A stretch of 64,000 nucleotides of DNA, taken from Cylicocyclus nassatus. Lineage: Eukaryota; Nematoda; Chromadorea; Rhabditida; Strongylidae. The position numbers and the translations under genes were made by a program. The stretch covers positions 61,148,486 to 61,212,485 of the forward strand of contig CATQJL010000305.1 of NCBI GenBank assembly GCA_958299035.1, read 5' to 3'. Within the stretch, counting starts at the first letter, position 1, and every line of letters begins with the position of its first letter. Shown here in pieces: positions 47,196-57,400 of the stretch. The notes under the pieces were generated by a model, which had not been told where the DNA came from, made no database searches, and was given only the letters and a program-made list of their open reading frames with translations.

Positions 47196-50100
47196 TTACC
47201 AGCTCATCGCATCCAGTATTTCCAACAGCTCTCTGATCTAAAATGATAAGGTTACTTCCAAGTCACGAGCAAAACCTCAACAGATATTTGGCATTTTGTT
47301 TGGAAGACAGGACTGGCTTTCGACAAACATCATGATAGTGAAACTTCCTAAGCAGTAAATTGCGATGTTTCAACAGCATTTGCTTTATGAAGAACGTTAG
47401 TCTGTGCGTGCGTTTTTTTCAGTGGTTGCTAGATCGAAAGTTTCACCATCACCGAAATTCTCAATTGCTCTCAAGAACGGTAGTTTTGAAGGCGGTAACT
47501 TACGTTTGTGCAAGAAAAACAAGTGCTGGTGCATTGAATATGCAAGACTATTCAAATGGTGCTATGGAATTTTGATCGCGCCCGCGTGCAAAAAATGCGG
47601 GTGCACATCGTTTAGGTACACAGAAGCTCCTAGATATTTTCTGATGTTACATTCAGTTATAGGTAGGTATTATGGTCATTCATAATTGCCTGGTATGCAG
47701 CCTAATTGTAAGACACACTTTTTATGCTAACGCTTGAAAGCCCACTGCAATAAACACAACTGAAACATACCTTTTCTTGGGTGAAAGTACTGATACGATA
47801 TAGAAGGAACTGCAGTGCGCTGTTTGTCTGAAAAAGTCAAATTTTGATGAGCGCCTAAATTCAGTGCTTGTTAGTTCAAGTGGTCATTTGATAAGAAAAA
47901 TTTGCTACTGAAAAATTTGCAGTTTTGACCAAATTAGCAATTTCCAAAGATTAGGTCCTAAAAGGTACATAGGCTAACAATAACGCTTGAATTGTGGCCT
48001 CGAATATGGGTCTTTCACAAGGTGCATGTATGCCGATACTTCCAGTGATGTACAGAATTCGTTTGAAAGTGCTGCAATCTTGAAAATCTTAAATAGCAGA
48101 GATCTACGCAAATATGTGATTTACTAATACTCATGCGCTTTCAGAGAGAGCTCAAGATTCTCCTTGTTTACGCCGAAACGGAAGGATAGATTGAAAAAGA
48201 CACTATCGCACAATTGTTTTTCTTATTAACAATTCACCAAGTTTATTTTCATTAGAGAAGTCAGGATCTGCTAATCATGTGGTTTGATATAAATGCTGAC
48301 AATCGGCTTTACAGAAAAGGTTTAATCTACTCACTCCGAGCTGGACCGCATGTGGTGGCAGTGGGCATAGGTTTCCTCCCGTACCCTCGGCTCTTGTCTG
48401 AATTTGAAAAAAATTTGGTTTTCATTATGCATTTTTTGCATCCTCCTTTATAGGACTGTTCGTATAAAAACAACAAGCTTGATCGTAACCAACTGTTATT
48501 ATACTGGTCTATAAACTATGAACAAAGGAGTGGTAAATGCTACTTTGTTTGCTCACTGCTGCATCGAGACTGTGATGGTTAGAGTCCTTTTTATTATTTT
48601 CGCTGTTACTTACAAGCCTCACACGCACTGTCATATCACTCTGAATCCAATCGCATAATATGACTCACCGCTTCGATTTGCTCCGAACAATTTGGTTTTT
48701 TCTAAATGAGCAGTTTGACTACTAAGCCGCAAAGATAATCTCAGAAAGAGAGAAAGTTGAGGAGAGTGATATTTTAACAGCACAAATAACTCAAGAAGTT
48801 CATGAACAGTCTACTTCAGAAAATTAGGTTTATTTACCTCGAGCAACTCTTTGTATTTCGGCGGGATTCCACACCCGTCTGTTCCCGGCAAGATAACATG
48901 TTCCTTAACAGTAGCACATATGTTTGAATGGAATCTGCACATTTTTCGTGGTAGCATTTCTCCTATCAAGCTTTCGTTCACTTTTGAAATTGGTTTTGGA
49001 GGTGCAGCAGTAGGGCGTTAATAAGGAAAAGTTCAAGGATTGTTGCATTGAGGCCAAGCAATAAGCATTTACTTTGATCAAGCAAATTAGCCACTTATCA
49101 TGCGAATCTGGAAATTAACTTTTAGTTGATTCATTTTTTATATTCATTATAATGTTCTAGAAAAGTGGCCGTAAATAGGTGGTAGTGTGATTTTCAGAAT
49201 CATTGGATTGGCCTTAATGATTAAGAAAAACGAGTCAAATCATGTGTACTTGAAAGCTCATGAAAAAAGTGTTCCCTACTTGGTTGATCGGAGCTGCACC
49301 AAAGCTGTAATGGTGTATGACTTTACTCACTTTAAGTAGTTTACTATCTTGTAGCCTAGGCTACCCACTTACGCAGATTGGAACTCACCTTTTTGACTTC
49401 AGTTTCATTCTGAAAACATAAAATTAAGTGACTGAGCCGCAAAGTCAGACAGACAGAAAAAGAGAGAAAGAGAAAGGAATGGAAACTACTAGGATGATGT
49501 TTGGTATATAAAACTATATTTAAACGATACACTGAATGACAAAATAATACTTACATTGTTCAGCCTCGCCACGTACTTCGGATGTCCCCTTCCCGGTATT
49601 GAATAACCGTTTGTCTAAATTGACGTTTATGTTCGAAAGATGTCCGTACATTCTCATAATAAGATTTCTCGCGGTCAAAAGCTTTCAGTTTACTTTTCAT
49701 GTGCAATGCAGGTGCAGCAGTAAGCATAGCGATGGAAAAGTTTCCATAATTAGTGGACATAACAGCGATAGGCGCTTTAGTCATGTAATTCATATCTCAT
49801 CAAATATGAACAGTCGCAGATTTTAGTGCATGCTACTTCTTTGCTCTGTGCTGCATCAAAACTATGTTGGTCTCTGGATGCTATAATCTTCAGTGATTTC
49901 TCTATTATCTAATCGAAGCTCTTCACATTATCGCTGTAATTGAAAGCCACTCACCGCACTGATTTGTGGCTCTGGGTCGACAGAACTCTAAAAAAAAACG
50001 ATTCAGTTCATTGAGCAGCGAAGCGCTTCAGAGAATGAGAAAAAAAGACAGTTGGCGATAATGTTCACAGTGTAGATCTAGAAATGCTCCTGAACGACTT

Positions 50101-51461
50101 AACACTAACAATAAGTGATACTTACCTCCTTCAGGTTAGGCCATTGAACGCCTTCTTTTGGTCCCAGCCCCATATAGAAGCTCTAAATAACGAGATTTTT
50201 GTTTGTTGAGAGATCTGCGCACATTCCTTATAATAAGGATGCTCGTCGCTAGCGGCGTACCCAGATTTTCGCTCGGAGGGGGGGGGGCATTAAAAAATTT
50301 CGCAGGCCCATGACGCTCCAAAAAAATTTTCTGTAGAGCTAATTTGGATTTTCAAATTTTGAGAGTTCAATTAATCGCAAGTATAAACAAGTCGCTCGAC
50401 ATCTTTATAACTCGTGCAAGTAAAGATTTCTTTGTGGAAAGCAGATAAAAGCTATAAGTATGCAATTTTCTCGATTTGATAGGATTTCTGTAGTATAGTC
50501 GAATATTTTCTGTAAGTAATCTTTAATAGTCTGAAACATTATCAAAAATAATACCAAGATTAATAGGAATAAAAATTGACGTAGATGGAAGAAGAACTTG
50601 CGAACTAATCCGAAGCTAAAAATGGTTTTGAAAGCTGTTTTTTAAATTATTTACAGAACTTTTGCAATCAAGTTCATGAAATCTGAATTGCAACAAGAAA
50701 GGAACAGAATTTGAATATTAGAGGGCGTATGATACTTCGTCTCGAGGTGCATAAAGATTGTGGATTCATGGCTTTCCGAATAGAAAGTTTCAACACTATA
50801 TGTGGCTTGAGCTAAGATATGACATTACAGCGCTGAAAAGCCGCTGTGATCATACAATTCAAACCTCACCTTTTTGATAGGTTCGTGCACCACCTCATTC
50901 GCAGACTTGTCGCTTGCTTGTTTTCCCTAAATTGATCAACTCACTGAACAGCAATGATAGCTGAGATGAGAGCTAGCAAGACAGACAAGGAAAGACAGGA
51001 TACTACGTAAAATCATGAGCCACTACTGAGGAAGAGCTATGCAGCTATACAAGGTTGATGTCTTGACAAAAATACTAGTTGAGAGGAGCGTTTGCATTAT
51101 ATTTTAGAGCCTCTTCAGGAGCGCAAAAAACACCCCAAATAATTCTGCGAGAATTAAAGAATGCGAAGTGTAAATATAGTGAATAGCACATTTGAAAACT
51201 GAAAACCTTGATCTTACTTGCTGACTAAAAGAAGATTTTAGCATTTAAAGTACACGTTTTATGCCACAATGGCAGTTATCAGAAATGACATTTATATTGT
51301 AGTTTCTAAAGCTGTATATATGGGCTCACTAAGCTTTCTAAACTCACCTTGTTTTTCGCACCAAAAGCTGCGACTACCAATACCTAAAAATCGTATTTGG
51401 CACTAGAACTTACATAAAAAACACTTATATGACGTACCGCTCCAAGCACAAAAAGTTTCAT
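47196..51461 (-). CDS. Micro-exon secreted protein gene, right paralogue
   Basis: Twelve exons, each a multiple of three and phase 0. In transcript order: 51438-51461, 51348-51383, 50870-50926, 50126-50182, 49955-49987, 49555-49614, 49389-49409, 48838-48903, 48669-48701, 48335-48397, 47771-47827, 47196-47237 (182 residues). Signal peptide MKLFVLGA plus VLVVAAFGAKNK. Then four module pairs, a polar acidic exon followed by a Gly/Pro exon: SANEVVHEPIKK with SFYMGLGPKEGVQWPNLKE; SSVDPEPQISA with TNGYSIPGRGHPKYVARLNN; NETEVKK with ILPGTDGCGIPPKYKELLE; KKPNCSEQIEA with GTGGNLCPLPPHAVQLG. The C-terminus is TNSALQFLLYRISTFTQEK then IRELLEILDAMSW. The last three exons are the most conserved with the left copy; module number differs. 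All splice sites are GT-AG with TTTAG/TTCAG-type acceptors. No family is recognised; secretion is inferred. Confidence 0.78.
50250..50345 (+). repeat. Dispersed G-run repeat, copy 4
   Basis: GGCGTACCCAG followed by a run of about 11 G and an A-rich stretch, in the intron after exon 3 of the right gene. It mirrors the copy at 11700-11803. Confidence 0.65.
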
Positions 51462-51500
51462 CCTTGACGGATATTGAATGCAGCTTCGGCTTACTCTCAC

Positions 51501-51508
51501 ATTTTATA
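51501..51508 (-). promoter_or_regulatory. TATA box of the right micro-exon gene
   Basis: TATAAAAT on the minus strand, 39 nt before the start codon at 51461. Same position and context as in the left paralogue. Confidence 0.7.
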
Positions 51509-51509
51509 C

Positions 51510-53500
51510 ACCTATCATTGGTCTAAACCCCAGCTGGACTAATACAGTTTTTAGTTAGATCAAGTAAATTTGACTGTAAATCGTGACTGATCAAACGCTA
51601 CTATTGTAATTTGTTAACATAAATGTAGGTGGTTGCCACAACAGCAGTCGCATATTGGTTCTCACGAAAATCATGTAAACATCATTTTGCACTTTGGACA
51701 AGCTCTCCAATCAAAGACATACAGACCTGAAATCACTGCATAATATAAAAAAATTTGATTCGCAGCCCACACATGCTCATGAAATATACATCCCTTGTTT
51801 ATTTCAAGCCTCATCCAAACTGTTAATGTATTCATGTCTTTCGACAGTTTCCATATATCAATCAACTGCTACAGAAGTTTGTCTGATATGTATAGATGAT
51901 ATACAGATGTACGAAAAGAGCTTTCTGTAAATCATTAATCATCATGAATGCGAATCACTTGTTTCCGTAATAGATAGTCCTGAATAAACATTATGGGATT
52001 TATTGTCCTAAAAGTGAGTTTCCCTTTGTTTGCTTTGAGATTCATGACATCCAAAAGACTCACGTGGTTTTAGCAAAGTACTACTAATATGTGCTCAGCT
52101 TTTGTTTTACTAAACGTTAACTGATTGCTGTTTATTGATTTTGTTCTTTCTCCTGATAAAACAAACCAATTCTAGTCCTTGTTACTTTTTCTATCGAGTC
52201 ATTAGGTTGTGATGAATGCGCAGTACCCTTTGTCGTCGCACTAAAAGTTGTGCTCTCATACCAACTTGACGTTCATAGAAATCCAGAATAGATTTGAAAT
52301 TATTTTTCCATAAATGCAGCGCAGTGCGCGTACCACAGCGTGAGTTCATGATTCACTCCTTCGATTCCACGATCAAGTCCAAAAATCATCTGAAACGAGA
52401 TTGGGGAAGCCCTTCTGCGCACCTGCTACCATACATATTTTGAGTACAAATGCCTATTGTCAACCACTATTCTTTATTTGTGAGATTTAAAGATTTCTAG
52501 AGAACCAGATTTCCTGCATATTGTGTTAAATGACCATTAATGTATAACAATACCGCGAATGGGTAAATACAGAGGCACGTACGAACAAAGGTATTTCAAT
52601 GAGTTTACAAGAACTAAGAAACTTTTCAGAAATTGCTTGTGCGGATTGCATCAACTCAGCCAAATCTTCTTCGGATGAGATTGATGTATTCAAATACTTA
52701 AAGAACGTTCGCTACCAGCTTGATTTTTTAGGGCACCGTGGCTCCACCTTAAACCATCAAAGGTGTGCATGATTTTTTTTAATGAATTCGCGTAGTGGTA
52801 TATAACCTCACTGGAAAAAAAATATTGCTGTAGGCTTTAATAACACTGTCTGTGAACGATGCACAAAGCTGCTCGCAAGTTTTTCAGTGAGAGGAAAAAA
52901 CAAATTGTAGAAAGAATTGTGAAAAAGTGTAAAACTCATTGGCGGGGTACTTGTAACAAAATCTTGATAAGGACAAGTTGTTGATTATATGATGATTATG
53001 TTTTGCTTACAAAGCGCTGTAAAAACTTATATTAGTCTTTGTGTCTTCGCAGAGATAATATACTTGTCGTCACAGCAAAAGAAACTTAAGGTCAACTAAT
53101 GTCTGGGAAATCTCCTAAAAAAGGTAAATTATGGAATTTTCTAAAAATCCATGTCTGCTTATCATCTGCTCTCTATTAGAGAACAGGAAGTCGGTTTATT
53201 GAAAAACAAAGAGCTACATAAAAAACCGTGAACGAACACGATAACAGCCAGTTTTATGCCTATGAGAGACAAATATGAGGTAATGGGAGGAAAAATTCAG
53301 CAAAAAAGAACCCGGATCCATATGAGTGTCGAGATATTCACGAGTGAAAATTAATAAAGTTGCAGAAGCCGGAGCTGATCGAAAATTAGAATCCGAAATC
53401 TTGCTCTATCAAAAATCCCTTGCCAATTTGAGTGTTGACGAGCCTACTGGTGGAGGTCAGCTGACTTAGTCCCGAAGAAGAATCATAATAGATGAGCTTA
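51510..53500. other. Intergenic upstream region of the right micro-exon gene
   Basis: Mirrors 6120-8098. I see no gene, RNA or repeat beyond short AT-rich stretches. Confidence 0.45.
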
Positions 53501-53508
53501 TAAGAATA

Positions 53509-53754
53509 ATGCTGATGAGTTTTAACCAAAACATTGTCCAAGCTGCAGTTCATATGATTCACTTGCGGAGTTCAATCTCAACATCAGCTCACGCTGTATT
53601 TCTGCTGAACAAACTGTGTTACCTACCGTGTTCGAGTTCTGACTGGAAAGTTAGAAAGAATGCTCAAACTTGCTTAAAGCTCTCTCCCTATAATAACAGG
53701 GAGCGAAAAGCAGCCGCATCTCGCGGACACATATCAATCAAATCATTTTCGTGA
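53509..53754 (+). other. Short reading frame shared with the left arm
   Basis: Contains IHLRSSISTSAHAVFLLN, matching THLRSSISTSARSIFLLN of 5922-6113 in the same frame; beyond that the two diverge. It may be an exon of an unrecognised gene. Confidence 0.25.
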
Positions 53755-53972
53755 TTTTCCAACCGTTCACCTTGCACTTGTCAAGGCTTGCTACGAATAT
53801 TCTTTTTTAAAATGATGAGGTCCTAAAACAAATCTTCAGCATCTTTAGCAATCGCGGATCTTACCTATGGATACCTAAAGTTGATAAGTCAGCGGAGTCA
53901 GAAGGGCTGAGTCACGAATTCAAGTTCGTGGCTAACTATCAATTTTCAAAATAGAATCTGATGATATCGCTT

Positions 53973-54472
53973 NNNNNNNNNNNNNNNNNNNNNNNNNNNN
54001 NNNNNNNNNNNNNNNNNNNNNNNNNNNNNNNNNNNNNNNNNNNNNNNNNNNNNNNNNNNNNNNNNNNNNNNNNNNNNNNNNNNNNNNNNNNNNNNNNNNN
54101 NNNNNNNNNNNNNNNNNNNNNNNNNNNNNNNNNNNNNNNNNNNNNNNNNNNNNNNNNNNNNNNNNNNNNNNNNNNNNNNNNNNNNNNNNNNNNNNNNNNN
54201 NNNNNNNNNNNNNNNNNNNNNNNNNNNNNNNNNNNNNNNNNNNNNNNNNNNNNNNNNNNNNNNNNNNNNNNNNNNNNNNNNNNNNNNNNNNNNNNNNNNN
54301 NNNNNNNNNNNNNNNNNNNNNNNNNNNNNNNNNNNNNNNNNNNNNNNNNNNNNNNNNNNNNNNNNNNNNNNNNNNNNNNNNNNNNNNNNNNNNNNNNNNN
54401 NNNNNNNNNNNNNNNNNNNNNNNNNNNNNNNNNNNNNNNNNNNNNNNNNNNNNNNNNNNNNNNNNNNNNNNN
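53973..54472. other. Assembly gap of exactly 500 N
   Basis: A fixed-size placeholder like that at 23881. The adapter follows at its right edge. Confidence 0.98.
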
Positions 54473-54498
54473 AAGCAGTGGTATCAACGCAGAGTACT
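54473..54498 (+). other. Library adapter sequence at the contig edge
   Basis: The same 26 bases as at 24381, followed directly by satellite in reverse orientation. Confidence 0.95.
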
Positions 54499-57400
54499 TA
54501 GATAAGCAGCAGTGATTAGGTCTTCATTTGGCAGAAATCTGCTGTTGAAAATGACCATGTTTTCAGATAAAATGCGGTGTATCTCTCGGTAGAGGGGGGC
54601 TAGAAAGAAGTCGACGGTCTAGGTCGAATCCCCTTTTCCTGAGCTTTCGAATGGTATATAGGTTGCTGGGCGAAAAAACGGACCAGTTTTCAAAAATGGG
54701 GTGGAGATATTTACTATTAGCTTGCTCCAATCCGGCTCCACCAATGTATTGGCTTTTATCGGTTACCGGAGAAAATGATTTTTAGAGCCGGGAAGCAAAG
54801 AAGCCCTAACATGCTGTATACCATTCGAAAGCTGAGATCATGGAGAATCGACGTAGACCGTCGACTTTTTTCTAGGTCTTCTGTGCCGCGAGATATGAGG
54901 GATTTTATGTGCTTCAAAAATTAACTGATTTTGTGTCCTCACTTTCTGCTCTCCAAATGAATGCTACGAGAAAGTCGACGGTCTACGTTTGTTAATGAAG
55001 ACTTGCTCTTTAACACAGATAGATAAGCAGCAGTGATTAGGTCTTCATTTGGCAGAAATCTGCTGTTGAAAATGACCATGTTTTCAGATAAAATGCGGTG
55101 TATCTCTCGGTAGAGGGGGGGCTAGAAAGAAGTCGACGGTCTAGGTCGAATCCCCTTTTCCTGAGCTTTCGAATGGTATATAGGTTGCTGGGCGAAAAAA
55201 CGGACCAGTTTTCAAAAATGGGGTGGAGATATTTACTATTAGCTTGCTCCAATCCGGCTCCACCAATGTATTGGCTTTTATCGGTTACCGGAGAAAATGA
55301 TTTTTAGAGCCGGGAAGCAAAGAAGCCCTAACATGCTGTATACCATTCGAAAGCTGAGATCATGGAGAATCGACGTAGACCGTCGACTTTTTTCTAGGTC
55401 TTCTGTGCCGCGAGATATGAGGGATTTTATGTGCTTCAAAAATTAACTGATTTTGTGTCCTCACTTTCTGCTCTCCAAATGAATGCTACGAGAAAGTCGA
55501 CGGTCTACGTTTGTTAATGAAGACTTGCTCTTTAACACAGATAGATAAGCAGCAGTGATTAGGTCTTCATTTGGCAGAAATCTGCTGTTGAAAATGACCA
55601 TGTTTTCAGATAAAATGCGGTGTATCTCTCGGTAGAGGGGGGCTAGAAAGAAGTCGACGGTCTAGGGTCGAATCCCCTTTTCCTGAGCTTTCGAATGGTA
55701 TATAGGTTGCTGGGCGAAAAAACGGACCAGTTTTCAAAAATGGGGTGGAGATATTTACTATTAGCTTGCTCCAATCCGGCTCCACCAATGTATTGGCTTT
55801 TATCGGTTACCGGAGAAAATGATTTTTAGAGCCGGGAAGCAAAGAAGCCCTAACATGCTGTATACCATTCGAAAGCTGAGATCATGGAGAATCGACGTAG
55901 ACCGTCGACTTTTTTCTAGGTCTTCTGTGCCGCGAGATATGAGGGATTTTATGTGCTTCAAAAATTAACTGATTTTGTGTCCTCACTTTCTGCTCTCCAA
56001 ATGAATGCTACGAGAAAGTCGACGGTCTACGTTTGTTAATGAAGACTTGCTCTTTAACACAGATAGATAAGCAGCAGTGATTAGGTCTTCATTTGGCAGA
56101 AATCTGCTGTTGAAAATGACCATGTTTTCAGATAAAATGCGGTGTATCTCTCGGTAGAGGGGGGGCTAGAAAGAAGTCGACGGTCTAGGTCGAATCCCCT
56201 TTTCCTGAGCTTTCGAATGGTATATAGGTTGCTGGGCGAAAAAACGGACCAGTTTTCAAAAATGGGGTGGAGATATTTGACTATTAGCTTGCTCCAATCC
56301 GGCTCCACCAATGTATTGGCTTTTATCGGTTACCGGAGAAAATGATTTTTAGAGCCGGGAAGCAAAGAAGCCCTAACATGCTGTATACCATTCGAAAGCT
56401 GAGATCATGGAGAATCGACGTAGACCGTCGACTTTTTTCTAGGTCTTCTGTGCCGCGAGATATGAGGGATTTTATGTGCTTCAAAAATTAACTGATTTTG
56501 TGTCCTCACTTTCTGCTCTCCAAATGAATGCTACGAGAAAGTCGACGGTCTACGTTTGTTAATGAAGACTTGCTCTTTAACACAGATAGATAAGCAGCAG
56601 TGATTAGGTCTTCATTTGGCAGAAATCTGCTGTTGAAAATGACCATGTTTTCAGATAAAATGCGGTGTATCTCTCGGTAGAGGGGGGCTAGAAAGAAGTC
56701 GACGGTCTAGGTCGAATCCCCTTTTCCTGAGCTTTCGAATGGTATATAGGTTGCTGGGCGAAAAAACGGACCAGTTTTCAAAAATGGGGGTGGAGATATT
56801 TACTATTAGCTTGCTCCAATCCGGCTCCACCAATGTATTGGCTTTTATCGGTTACCGGAGAAAATGATTTTTAGAGCCGGGAAGCAAAGAAGCCCTAACA
56901 TGCTGTATACCATTCGAAAGCTGAGATCATGGAGAATCGACGTAGACCGTCGACTTTTTTTCTAGGTCTTCTGTGCCGCGAGATATGAGGGATTTTATGT
57001 GCTTCAAAAATTAACTGATTTTGTGTCCTCACTTTCTGCTCTCCAAATGAATGCTACGAGAAAGTCGACGGTCTACGTTTGTTAATGAAGACTTGCTCTT
57101 TAACACAGATAGATAAGCAGCAGTGATTAGGTCTTCATTTGGCAGAAATCTGCTGTTGAAAATGACCATGTTTTCAGATAAAATGCGGTGTATCTCTCGG
57201 TAGAGGGGGGCTAGAAAGAAGTCGACGGTCTAGGTCGAATCCCCTTTTCCTGAGCTTTCGAATGGTATATAGGTTGCTGGGCGAAAAAACGGACCAGTTT
57301 TCAAAAATGGGGTGGAGATATTTACTATTAGCTTGCTCCAATCCGGCTCCACCAATGTATTGGCTTTTATCGGTTACCGGAGAAAATGATTTTTAGAGCC

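Larger units (their letters stand above)
42070..53940 (-). repeat. Right arm of the inverted segmental duplication
   Basis: Reverse-oriented partner of 5745-22235. It lacks the LINE, the TA-flanked MITE and the TTA-flanked MITEs, but has its own insertions: a 98-bp hairpin at 44037-44134 and about 1.5 kb at 44415-45915. The inner boundary lies within about 50 bases of the minisatellite; the outer end runs to the gap. Confidence 0.85.

Noticed and set aside
5745..53940. The two arms as a simple assembly duplicate
   Set aside because: The copies differ at many bases, in exon content and in transposon insertions with clean empty sites, which a duplicated contig would not show. Divergent haplotypes remain possible and are noted as such.
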